This document shows positions 1-5,883 of a stretch of DNA of 13,388 nt, in pieces. The stretch lies in NCBI GenBank assembly GCA_023129355.1, contig JAGMCC010000015.1:1-13388 (forward strand). The letters run 5' to 3'. Position 1 is the stretch's first letter; each line of letters starts with the position of its first letter. The position numbers were made by a program, and so were the translations under genes. The DNA comes from Dehalococcoidia bacterium. GTDB lineage: Bacteria; Chloroflexota; Dehalococcoidia; E44-bin15. A model generated the notes under the pieces. It was not told the DNA's origin and did no database searches. It saw only the letters and a list, made by a program, of their open reading frames with translations.

Positions 1-11
1 TGAGGTCGCTA

Positions 12-20
12 TGCTATACT
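12..20 (+). promoter_or_regulatory. Extended -10 promoter element
   Basis: TGC followed by TATACT (TG at 12-13, hexamer at 15-20) is a good extended -10 box. Its predicted transcription start lies just ahead of the Shine-Dalgarno AGGAGG at 33-38 and the ATG at 44. Any -35 box would fall off the left edge of the window, so it cannot be assessed. Confidence 0.5.
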
Positions 21-43
21 CCTGATGGCGATAGGAGGACAAT

Positions 44-361
44 ATGCCTGAAGAGAAAGAGATCCCCGAAGTTTACTCCGACCAGTTCATGATTAGCGGA
101 GGGCCCTATGGGGTGTTGATTAACCTCAATAGAAGCCCTAGTGAACCCGGCCCGGCGAAGGTGCCTGTAACAGTGGCGCGGGTGTGGATGAGCTACGAGC
201 ATGCCAAGATGGTGGCCTTCATGCTTTGCCGCCACATCAAAAAGATGGAGAGCGATGGAGGGATCTCGTTCCCTGTCCCCACAAAGGTCCTTTCCAGTCT
301 CGGCATTGGGTTGGAAGATTGGGAGACATTCTGGAAGTCGCCCCCTGAATTTCGGGGATAA
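44..361 (+). CDS. Small DUF3467-like protein
   Basis: A 105-residue soluble protein of unknown function. The ATG follows a strong AGGAGG Shine-Dalgarno by five bases. The layout resembles the DUF3467 family: an N-terminal PEVYSDQF stretch, a short beta-rich middle (VLINLNRS, then VTVARVWM), and then an EHAKMVAFMLCRHIKKME helix, which matches the 'EHAK...L...I..yE' ending typical of that family. The C-terminal tail (residues about 75-105) is longer than the family core and unlike anything I recognise. No catalytic motif, membrane segment or signal peptide is visible. It has its own promoter and is separated from nurA by a 135-base gap containing a palindrome, so it may be a separate transcription unit. 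The family call rests on pattern memory only. Confidence 0.6.
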   Translation: MPEEKEIPEVYSDQFMISGGPYGVLINLNRSPSEPGPAKVPVTVARVWMSYEHAKMVAFMLCRHIKKMESDGGISFPVPTKVLSSLGIGLEDWETFWKSPPEFRG

Positions 362-387
362 AGTAGAATGAGTGCAACCAATCGAAT

Positions 388-429
388 TGTGGCTGCGGTG
401 GGTTACGCTGCGCTGTACCCACCCTACGG
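388..429. repeat. REP-like imperfect palindrome
   Basis: GGTGGGT (397-403) and ACCCACC (417-423) form a perfect 7-bp inverted repeat. The 13-base centre can itself pair (GC 407-408 with GC 412-413). The pattern GGTGGGT-tacgctgcgct-ACCCACC followed by CTACGG resembles short palindromes found in many unrelated bacterial genomes, which suggests a REP-like dispersed element. It sits in the gap between the DUF3467-like gene and nurA. It has no T-run after it, so it is not a classical intrinsic terminator, although it could form a stem-loop in RNA. Confidence 0.55.
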
Positions 430-496
430 TCTGTTGCCGCTGTTGCGTGCATAATTAGAGTAAAAATTCCTTTGAGAAAGGGCGAAAGAGGCGAAA

Positions 497-1696
497 ATGC
501 CCCTAGACCTCAGCCAGGTGGCCGCCCAGATCGAAGGGCTGGCGGCGAAGCTCAAGTCGGAGGAGAAAGAGAGAGGGGAACGCCTGGAGCGCGCCCTCGA
601 GCTCCTTCACGCCGCCGATGTCGCCTCCCTGAAGCGGAAGATCGCCTCAAGCAAGACCTCCTGGCTGGTTGCCGGGCTGGTCGATGGGCTGGCGCAGCAC
701 TATGAAGCGCCACCCTGCCCCTCAGCATTCACCGTCCTCGCCACCGATGGCTCCCATATCGATGTTGACCGCCACAGCTCGGTGAGATGCTATCTAATCA
801 ATATCGGCAGCGCAGTCCTCCATTACGGGGAAAACCCCGATGCCCTACTTTCCAGCGAGCCCGCTCTCTTCTTCGGCGATGACCTGGTGCTCACCGACCA
901 CGCTGGCAGGGAGGAGCTTATCGAGGGGGCGCTTTTGGGGGTGAAGAGGAGCGTCGAGGAGTGTCAGGCGCTGGCAAAAATCACCCAGGAGCTCCCCGGT
1001 GAGCGGCCGACCCTCGCTCTCATCGATGGCTCGCTGATCCTGTGGGGGCTGGCGGGGAGGGATTATGAGGAGGCCAAGAGCTACGTCAGGGAGGAGCTAC
1101 TTGACCGGCAATACATGGGAGCCTTCGACATAATGAAGCGCCGCGTCGAGGGCGAAAATTTCGCCCTTGCCAGCTACATCAGCTTTCCCCGCAGCGCCGA
1201 TGTGGTCAACGCCCTGCGAGTTGCCCTCTGCCCCCACGATACTGCCAACTGCGACCGCTACTGCGACAGGGGTCGGGAGAGGGACTGCGAGGGCATCGCC
1301 GGCATCCAGGACCGAGACCTTTTTGGCCCTGTTCTCGGCTATGGCGAGAGGTCGCCCAGATTTGTCAGCGGCTCCCGGTTCATGCAGAAGCACTATGGGG
1401 AGCACCAGATACACTTCTTCTATATTAAACTGGACGAAGAGGTGGCCAGGGTGGAGATTCCGCAGTGGGTGGCCGAAGATGAGGAGTCGGTAAATTTGGT
1501 TCATGCCCTGGTGCTCGACCAGTGCCGACGCGGTCATGGCTATCCGGTGGCGCTCATGGAGGCGCATGAGAAGGCGGTGGTCACCAATGCCGACCGCGAG
1601 CAGTTCTGGGGGCTGGTGGAGCTTTGCCTGGCGGAGGACCGCCTCAATATCAGGAGCTCAGGCAAGAGCCGCAGCAAGCGGCTGCGGTGGGTTTAG
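497..1696 (+). CDS. nurA: NurA-family DNA end-resection nuclease
   Basis: A 399-residue NurA-domain protein, a single-strand endonuclease and 5'-3' exonuclease that works with the HerA ATPase on double-strand ends. Two Asp-Gly-Ser motifs typical of the RNase H-like NurA fold are present: ATDGSHIDVDRHSS (D84) and ALIDGSLILWGL (D177), the expected metal ligands. The YISFPRSADVVNALR stretch (227-241) and AHEKAVVTNADREQFW near 356-371 are also characteristic. A helical N-terminus (about 10-60) precedes the core. Residues 245-264 hold four cysteines (C245, C252, C256, C264), a possible metal site. The ATG at 497 follows a purine-rich AGAGG. Its usual partners, the HAS-barrel gene and herA, lie 3.5 kb downstream, separated by unrelated genes. 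The C-terminus RSKRLRWV is encoded by DNA that recurs at 2295-2320. The family call is firm; the metal site is inference. Confidence 0.9.
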   Translation: MPLDLSQVAAQIEGLAAKLKSEEKERGERLERALELLHAADVASLKRKIASSKTSWLVAGLVDGLAQHYEAPPCPSAFTVLATDGSHIDVDRHSSVRCYLINIGSAVLHYGENPDALLSSEPALFFGDDLVLTDHAGREELIEGALLGVKRSVEECQALAKITQELPGERPTLALIDGSLILWGLAGRDYEEAKSYVREELLDRQYMGAFDIMKRRVEGENFALASYISFPRSADVVNALRVALCPHDTANCDRYCDRGRERDCEGIAGIQDRDLFGPVLGYGERSPRFVSGSRFMQKHYGEHQIHFFYIKLDEEVARVEIPQWVAEDEESVNLVHALVLDQCRRGHGYPVALMEAHEKAVVTNADREQFWGLVELCLAEDRLNIRSSGKSRSKRLRWV

Positions 1697-1700
1697 GAGG
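1667..1700. repeat. Direct repeat copy 1 at the nurA 3' end, with hairpin
   Basis: Bases 1673-1698 match 2295-2320 at 24 of 26 positions. Both copies encode RSKRLRWV followed by a TAG stop (here preceded by KS) and end in TAGGA. In this copy AGCCGC (1667-1672) and GCGGCT (1678-1683) form a perfect 6-bp stem with loop AGCAA. A 14-base piece (GGCTGCGGTGGGTT, 1680-1693) also occurs at 391-404 in the REP-like palindrome. The two copies bracket the 1717-2253 gene. Confidence 0.7.
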
Positions 1701-1716
1701 TAGATAGGGGGTTGGT

Positions 1717-2253
1717 ATGGATGATTGGCAGACAATAGCCAATATAGCAATACTTCTCGCTGTTATTATTACAATTGGTGTGTTCATCTGGGAAGTTATA
1801 GCAAGTCGAAGAGAGCGCACCTTCTCTGTTTTTCTTAGATTGCTTGACTACTACGAGAAAATTATGAGTGAACGTAGGCGAAAATGGAAAACCATCAAAG
1901 AAACGGTAAAAGATAATGCGAAGATTGCAGAAGAAATCGGAGACAAAACAAGCACTTTGGATTATCTGCTGACAAGGGCGAAACAAGAAGAGCCCCTATA
2001 CGCTATTGAACATGAGCTACTTGAACACGAAATCAGATCGTTAAGCCTTTTGAACGAACTATGTAAGTATGCATCTAAGGATGAACAAAAGGCATTAGTT
2101 CTAAGAGTTTCCTATTCGAGCGAGATCTCCTATTATCAAAATAGACTTAAAGATATCTTATTGATCCTAGATAAGGAAAAGCAATTAAGGCTATTTTCTA
2201 TACCGCAATACGGTCATCTTCAGAAGTTTTCAATAGGCGGTTACTTTGGCTAA
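1717..2253 (+). CDS. Membrane-anchored helical protein of unknown function
   Basis: A 178-residue protein that I do not recognise. Residues 8-28 (ANIAILLAVIITIGVFIWEVI) form one strongly hydrophobic transmembrane segment. A basic SRRER stretch follows, so the rest probably faces the cytoplasm. The remaining 145 residues are charged and helical, starting SVFLRLLDYYEKIMSERRRKW, with no enzymatic motif visible. One membrane anchor plus a helical cytoplasmic part is a layout also seen in several small phage-defence proteins, but that is analogy and not a family match. The ATG follows AGGGGG at 1706-1711. The gene is visibly AT-rich with many A/T third positions, unlike the GC-rich nurA just upstream, and is flanked by the 26-bp direct repeats at 1673 and 2295. 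Recent horizontal acquisition is therefore likely. Confidence 0.75.
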   Translation: MDDWQTIANIAILLAVIITIGVFIWEVIASRRERTFSVFLRLLDYYEKIMSERRRKWKTIKETVKDNAKIAEEIGDKTSTLDYLLTRAKQEEPLYAIEHELLEHEIRSLSLLNELCKYASKDEQKALVLRVSYSSEISYYQNRLKDILLILDKEKQLRLFSIPQYGHLQKFSIGGYFG

Positions 2254-2262
2254 AAGGTTTGG

Positions 2263-2320
2263 CCTCGCGCCTCGCAAAGCGTGGAGAGGTGAGGAGCAAG
2301 CGGCTGAGGTGGGTATAGGA
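2263..2320. repeat. Intergenic repeat and nurA 3'-end remnant (copy 2)
   Basis: The right part (2295-2320) repeats the nurA 3' end at 24 of 26 bases. Read in frame from 2289 it gives V-RSKRLRWV-stop, so it regenerates the NurA C-terminus with several synonymous codon differences. The left part has CCTCGC twice (2263-2268 and 2270-2275) followed by AAAGCG and GGAGAGG, an imperfect stem resembling the elements at 3231 and 3721. The AGGA at 2317-2320 also serves as ribosome binding site for the ATG at 2327. Confidence 0.65.
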
Positions 2321-2326
2321 TAGATC

Positions 2327-3199
2327 ATGACTAACGTGGAATGGATCATAGCGGGCTGCTCGATTATAGGAGGACTTGGTACACTTTTTACTATGTGGCT
2401 GTTCAGAGATCGGCTATTATCTCCTTTGTACCGGATGTTGCGAAAATGGTGTGCCAAGCTAACGCAAAGACGCGGCCTGACAACGGTGACAATTCGTAAG
2501 GGCGATACAGTAAAAGTTAAACTAATTGACTATAAATTTCTGGCTGATTTGGGACCTTTGGGATCGTGGCAGGACCCCTACGTTCAATTATTAGAGTGGC
2601 ACAGTGGCAGAGCATCTATGCCGGTGTCGGTAGGATTCAAGGCGATTCCGGCAGACTCTGAAGATTTAGTATTTAGGCATCTGGGTTACGAATCAGGTGA
2701 GGGAATGCTTATTCCGAATCGTGAAAATGAAAATTTGCGTGATGAATGCTGGAGCAAGAAATTTGTCAAAAACAGTCCGGCGTGGGCAACTTTAAAGAAA
2801 CTCGTCGTGTTCGAGGTATTCACGGAGCGCTATCGAAATATTCCTCTGGAGGCCAAAGTCGTAGCAGTTGGTAAAGGTGCGTTCCTTGTTCTTACAAACA
2901 AGCAATATGACCAGGTTCTCGAACGGGAGTATGATGCTTGTGTCCTCTTGATGAATTTATTTCAAAATGAAGGTTTGGAGTGGCTTGAACGTCTTCAAAA
3001 GATGCCCCAAAGTGCAATTTTAGGTTACATAAAACAAAACTACAATCAATTACGCGCCTGGGTTCTTAGAACAGAGGGTGCAATCGATGCAAAAAGTGTG
3101 ACTGAGGCAAGGCTGCAAAGAGTCATGATTTCTTTAATAGCTCCTCGTGCCCCTGCCAGACTGCTAAGGTGGTGGAACAGTTTGAGCAGTAATTTATAG
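2327..3199 (+). CDS. Hypothetical protein with N-terminal membrane anchor
   Basis: A 290-residue protein that I do not recognise. Residues 5-25 (EWIIAGCSIIGGLGTLFTMWL) form a single transmembrane segment. It is followed by a basic stretch (RDRLLSPLYRMLRKW...KLTQRR), which places the large C-terminal part in the cytoplasm. That part looks mixed alpha/beta: a strand-rich region (TTVTIRKGDTVKVKLIDYKFL, about 52-72), a middle segment with FRHLGYESGEGMLIP, and a helical C-terminus (about 200-290). No nuclease, ATPase or protease motif is apparent. AGGA at 2317-2320 lies six bases before the ATG. Composition is AT-richer than nurA and herA. Like the preceding gene it is one membrane anchor plus a cytoplasmic domain, and both lie in the block between nurA and its HerA partner. 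They could act together, but nothing in the sequence proves this. Confidence 0.75.
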   Translation: MTNVEWIIAGCSIIGGLGTLFTMWLFRDRLLSPLYRMLRKWCAKLTQRRGLTTVTIRKGDTVKVKLIDYKFLADLGPLGSWQDPYVQLLEWHSGRASMPVSVGFKAIPADSEDLVFRHLGYESGEGMLIPNRENENLRDECWSKKFVKNSPAWATLKKLVVFEVFTERYRNIPLEAKVVAVGKGAFLVLTNKQYDQVLEREYDACVLLMNLFQNEGLEWLERLQKMPQSAILGYIKQNYNQLRAWVLRTEGAIDAKSVTEARLQRVMISLIAPRAPARLLRWWNSLSSNL

Positions 3200-3230
3200 G
3201 TTGGAGGGGTAACTAACATACGGTTTGCCA

Positions 3231-3267
3231 TTCGCTTCGCGAAGTGCGGAGGTGGAAGGTGGTATGA
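3231..3267. repeat. Intergenic palindromic element (junction copy C)
   Basis: TTCGCTT at 3231-3237 starts an imperfect palindrome centred on CTTCGCGAAG (3235-3244) with flanking CGC and GCG. It is followed by a purine-rich 22-base block (3246-3267) ending in GGTATGA. This block matches the element at 3736-3757 at 17 of 22 positions, and TTCGCTT is identical in both. The ATG inside it (3264) does not lead into the downstream gene, so the similarity is not simply a shared start codon context. Confidence 0.5.
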
Positions 3268-3289
3268 GGACCAAGAAGGGGAGAATTTC

Positions 3290-3706
3290 ATGGATTACAA
3301 GCAGATGACAGCGCCTTGTGGGTTGGACTGTTTCAATTGTCCAATGTGTCTGGCAAGGGAGAATGAAGAGCTGAGAACGGCGATTTCCAAGAATATGGGT
3401 ATACCCTTTGAAAAAGCCTCCTGTAACGGATGTCGAAATGAAAATGGAACTATACCCTTCCTCAATATGACTGAACCGTGTAATGTCTATAAATGCATTG
3501 AGAAGAAAGGCATTGGTTTTTGCTGCGACTGTTCCGATTTTCCGTGTGACCATCTCCATCCATATGCGGATATGGCATCCCAGGTGCCGCATAATACCAA
3601 GGTTTTCAATTTGTGTTTGATAAAGAGGATGGGCTTGGAATCGTGGGCAGAAACCAAGGCGAAAAGCGTAAAGGATACATATTTCAAGGGGAAGTTTAAA
3701 CTGTAA
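3290..3706 (+). CDS. DUF3795 cysteine-rich protein
   Basis: A 138-residue protein with the DUF3795 signature: CGLDCFNCPMCLA at residues 10-22 (C10, C14, C17, C20), CNGCRNE (C45, C48), C64 and C69 spaced as CNVYKC, then CCDCSDFPC (C78, C79, C81, C86) and a helical tail. The cysteine pattern suggests it binds zinc or an iron-sulphur cluster in the cytoplasm; the family has no established reaction. The ATG at 3290 follows GGGGAGA. An earlier ATG at 3264 is out of frame. It is a full-length, intact family member. These proteins are common as lone genes in anaerobic bacteria and archaea. Here it sits among accessory genes, and its neighbours do not reveal a role. Confidence 0.85.
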   Translation: MDYKQMTAPCGLDCFNCPMCLARENEELRTAISKNMGIPFEKASCNGCRNENGTIPFLNMTEPCNVYKCIEKKGIGFCCDCSDFPCDHLHPYADMASQVPHNTKVFNLCLIKRMGLESWAETKAKSVKDTYFKGKFKL

Positions 3707-3711
3707 GAGTG

Positions 3712-3757
3712 CGTTTGCGTTTCGCTTGGTAAAACGCTGAGGCGTGAGGCGGTATGA
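3712..3757. repeat. Intergenic palindromic element (junction copy D)
   Basis: GCGTTT (3717-3722 or the preceding overlapping copy) pairs with AAACGC at 3732-3737 to form a 6-bp stem around a CGCTTGGTA loop. A purine-rich block at 3736-3757 follows, ending GGTATGA and matching the block at 3246-3267 at 17 of 22 bases. It fills almost the whole gap between the DUF3795 gene and the small nuclease-like gene. Confidence 0.5.
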
Positions 3758-3777
3758 AAATGGAGGAGAGTGATCAA

Positions 3778-4257
3778 ATGGTCAAAAAGGATGATACTCT
3801 AAAATGGATTACAATCGATAGCAAAATTGTTAGTACAATCAAGTCGGCCATCAATGCTGCGCTGGCATATGAAAACAAAACCAAGGGGACGAGAAAGCTG
3901 GGCATTACAGGAGAAGTTGGTGAAGCCTTGGTCTGCAACAAACTTGGGCTTCGTCTGATGCTTGATACCCGTTCTGAAGGATTTGATGCCCTTGATAGTG
4001 ATGGAAAACGAGTTGAAATTAAATCGCGCCGTAGTGAATCAATAGGTCTGCCGCGCGATGCTGGTAGAACTAGCAAGTTTTCAGAGCATCCTTTCGATTA
4101 TGCGTTATTAGGACTCTTGAATCAAAATTACGAGCTCTGTGAGGTTTGGCGGGCGGAGTACAATCGCCTACTCCCAGTCATCGAGAAGCAGAAACGGAAA
4201 AATCCGAGTTTGGCATCGTTTAAAAGTGTAGCAAAAAAGATATTTCCGCCAGATTAG
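3778..4257 (+). CDS. Small PD-(D/E)xK-like nuclease-fold protein
   Basis: A 159-residue protein with features of a small restriction-like nuclease fold. GITGEVGEAL (42-51) forms the first helix with conserved E46 and E49. GFDALD (D70) and VEIKSRR (E80, K82) follow at the spacing of a PD-(D/E)xK active site: D70, nine residues, then E-x-K. A conserved-looking FDYALLGLL segment follows. Small proteins of this kind occur alone near mobile or defence genes, and the substrate is unknown. I chose ATG 3778 because GGAGGAG at 3762-3768 lies nine bases upstream. The alternative ATG at 3754 would add eight residues, but it lies in the intergenic repeat element and has only a weak Shine-Dalgarno. Composition is AT-rich, like the neighbours on its left. 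The enzymatic role is inferred from motifs only. Confidence 0.7.
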   Translation: MVKKDDTLKWITIDSKIVSTIKSAINAALAYENKTKGTRKLGITGEVGEALVCNKLGLRLMLDTRSEGFDALDSDGKRVEIKSRRSESIGLPRDAGRTSKFSEHPFDYALLGLLNQNYELCEVWRAEYNRLLPVIEKQKRKNPSLASFKSVAKKIFPPD

Positions 4258-4278
4258 GCGTAAGGTAGAGCGGTTAAA

Positions 4279-4908
4279 ATGAGCGAAAAAATGACTGAAC
4301 ACAGCATCGTCCCGGCTAGAGTCCCAGAAGATACCGAGGACTTCGCCAGGCTCTTTATCATATCTGGTCCGGAGTTTGTCCCCGCACTTTATGCGGGCAC
4401 CCAGGATAAGGTCGCCGCAAACTGCTTTCGCCATAGACGAAATATTACCAGCTTTGAACATGCCCATTTCGTGAAGGTCAACGGGGAAAACGCCGGCGTG
4501 ATCCTCGCCTACGATTGGATAGTGAACAAGAAGGAACAGGTTAAAACGACATTATTAATAGCTAGATACATGAAATCGAAATTCATCAAGCAATTGCGGC
4601 ACCTGCAGTGGGCTGGCGAGGTCCTGGGCAAGATGGACGACGGCACATTCTATATCGCCAGCCTGGCCTTCTACCCCCAGTTCAGGAACCAGGGACTGGG
4701 TACAAGTCTTCTATTACATACTGAAGAAGCGGCCAGGAAGGCAGGGGCAACAAAACTTGAAGTGGATGCGGAAACGTATAATGAAGACGCTATTAGATTC
4801 TATAAGAGGTTTGGAATGAATACCGTGGGAGAGCCGCGGGGAACCGTGATAAATGGGCAGGAGTTCGAGTTTATCAGGCTTTCCAAGGATATACGAGGGG
4901 GTGATTAG
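4279..4908 (+). CDS. GNAT-family N-acetyltransferase
   Basis: A 209-residue acetyltransferase that transfers acetyl from acetyl-CoA to an amine. The acetyl-CoA-binding motif is FRNQGLGTSLL at 135-145 (R/Q-x-x-G-x-G/A form), preceded by the strand YIASLAFYPQ (125-134). NEDAIRFYKRFGM at 168-180 is the typical motif B ending. The N-terminal 115 residues are longer than a minimal GNAT domain and contain a FVPALYAG segment of unknown meaning. The stop TAG (4906-4908) directly abuts the ATG of the SMR transporter, so the two are translationally coupled. A shared substrate such as a toxic amine, polyamine or drug is plausible but inferred. The substrate cannot be told from the sequence. Confidence 0.88.
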   Translation: MSEKMTEHSIVPARVPEDTEDFARLFIISGPEFVPALYAGTQDKVAANCFRHRRNITSFEHAHFVKVNGENAGVILAYDWIVNKKEQVKTTLLIARYMKSKFIKQLRHLQWAGEVLGKMDDGTFYIASLAFYPQFRNQGLGTSLLLHTEEAARKAGATKLEVDAETYNEDAIRFYKRFGMNTVGEPRGTVINGQEFEFIRLSKDIRGGD

Positions 4909-5232
4909 ATGGGTTGGTTTTTACTGGCGCTGGCGATTGTTCTTGAAGTGGCCGGCACTACCTGTATGAAGCTTTCCGGCGGCTTCAAGGAACTGGCACC
5001 ATCCGTTCTGGTATTCGTTTTCTACGGTTTCTCTTTCACTGCTTTTATTTACGCCCTCAAAACAATCGATCTGAGCATTACTTATGCTATATGGGCTGGC
5101 CTAGGGCTGGCTTTAATAGCGGCGATCAGTATACTATACTTCAAGGAGCCGATGACCGTTCCGAGAATGATTTTCATAGGACTCATACTCATCGGTGTGA
5201 TCGGCTTGAGCCTGAACGCAGTCAAAGGGTAA
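4909..5232 (+). CDS. Small multidrug resistance (SMR) transporter, EmrE-like
   Basis: A 107-residue, four-helix inner-membrane protein of standard SMR length. It works as a dimeric proton-coupled exporter of cationic drugs or amines. Helix 1 carries the essential glutamate E13 in VLEVAGTTCMKLSGGF, which is close to the EmrE form (E-V-x-G-T-T-x-M-K). YAIWAGLGLALI in helix 3 also follows EmrE and not the guanidinium exporters (SugE/Gdx), which have E-x-x-W. GLILIGVIGLSLN forms helix 4, the dimerisation helix. The ATG follows the GNAT stop with no gap, and the upstream GNAT 3' end supplies a GAGGGGG ribosome-binding site. Export together with acetylation of the same amine by the neighbour is a reasonable inference. 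The subtype (drug or polyamine) is not decided. Confidence 0.92.
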   Translation: MGWFLLALAIVLEVAGTTCMKLSGGFKELAPSVLVFVFYGFSFTAFIYALKTIDLSITYAIWAGLGLALIAAISILYFKEPMTVPRMIFIGLILIGVIGLSLNAVKG

Positions 5233-5247
5233 AGGGAGAGAACAGGT

Positions 5248-5883
5248 TTGTCTTCTAAGATCGGTGAAGTAATTGAAGCCTCGACCGGCGAGTTTACGGC
5301 GCAGTGCTATGAGCTGCACCGGCCTCCCCCGTTCGGCAGCCTGGTCAAGACCAGGGAGGGAGAGGTGGAGATATACGGCGTGGTATCAAGAGCTGAAACC
5401 ACCAGCATCGAGCAGGGGCGACGCCCCATTGCCCGGGGGCGGGAGGAGAAAGAGGAGGAGGATATCTACCGCGCCAGCCCCCAACTGGAGAAGCTCCTGC
5501 GCACCGATTTTACCGCCCTGGTGGTGGGCCACCGGGAGGGTAGGGGAGGTAGGGAGAGCGAAAAGGGTGGGGGGAGCGGAGAGACCGAAAAGGGCGAAAA
5601 GCTGCATCATTACCTGCCACCGCGGCCAGCCCGAATCCACAGCTTTGTATACCTTTGCGACCGGGAGGAGGCTGTACAGTTCAGCCAATCGCTCGATTTT
5701 CTGAGCATTCTGGTCGGCGCCGGTGTACAAGCTGACGAGCTCATCGCCGCCTCGCTCCGCCATGTTGCTGCGGAGCAGCCGGACCCCCAGGATTTCCTGA
5801 TCCGGTCAGGCAAAGAACTAGCGGTGCTCCTGGGCGGCGAGACAAATAGGCTGAATACCATCCTGAGGAGGATAAAGTGGTAA
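5248..5883 (+). CDS. HAS-barrel protein, HerA-NurA partner
   Basis: A 211-residue protein. It begins with a HAS-barrel-like segment (residues 1-60: IGEVIEASTGEFTAQCYELH, then FGSLVKTREG and IYGVVSRAETTS), the same kind of beta barrel found at the N-terminus of HerA. A helical part follows with YLPPRPARIHSFVYLC (122-137), SLDFLSIL (148-155) and a long C-terminal helix ending in RLNTILRRIKW. Such proteins sit directly upstream of herA in several bacteria and probably help the HerA-NurA machine assemble; the exact role is unknown. The start is TTG at 5248 after AAAGGGAGAG. Residues 96-119 are a low-complexity Gly/Glu/Lys insert encoded by a purine tract, unlike the rest of the protein. The 3' end is followed by two tandem copies of similar sequence that lead into herA. 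Confidence 0.7.
   Translation: MSSKIGEVIEASTGEFTAQCYELHRPPPFGSLVKTREGEVEIYGVVSRAETTSIEQGRRPIARGREEKEEEDIYRASPQLEKLLRTDFTALVVGHREGRGGRESEKGGGSGETEKGEKLHHYLPPRPARIHSFVYLCDREEAVQFSQSLDFLSILVGAGVQADELIAASLRHVAAEQPDPQDFLIRSGKELAVLLGGETNRLNTILRRIKW
5534..5554 (+). other. Potential G-quadruplex in a purine tract
   Basis: Four G-runs (5534-5536, 5538-5540, 5543-5546, 5552-5554) are separated by loops of 1, 2 and 5 bases, fitting the G3 N1-7 quadruplex rule. They lie within a longer coding-strand purine tract (about 5520-5600) that encodes the low-complexity insert of the HAS-barrel protein. Confidence 0.45.

Noticed and set aside
431..496. Sigma-70 promoter for nurA (CATAAT at 450-455)
   Set aside because: The hexamer is fair, but no -35 box lies at a usable distance and the TG is not spaced as an extended -10, so I did not list it.
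1097..1567. 156-codon open frame on the minus strand inside nurA
   Set aside because: It lies wholly antisense to a clear NurA coding region, has no recognisable protein features, and such long shadows are expected in GC-rich genes.
3200..3289. Integron attC site between genes
   Set aside because: I looked for RYYYAAC...GTTRRRY core pairs in the junctions and found none properly placed. No integron integrase is in view.
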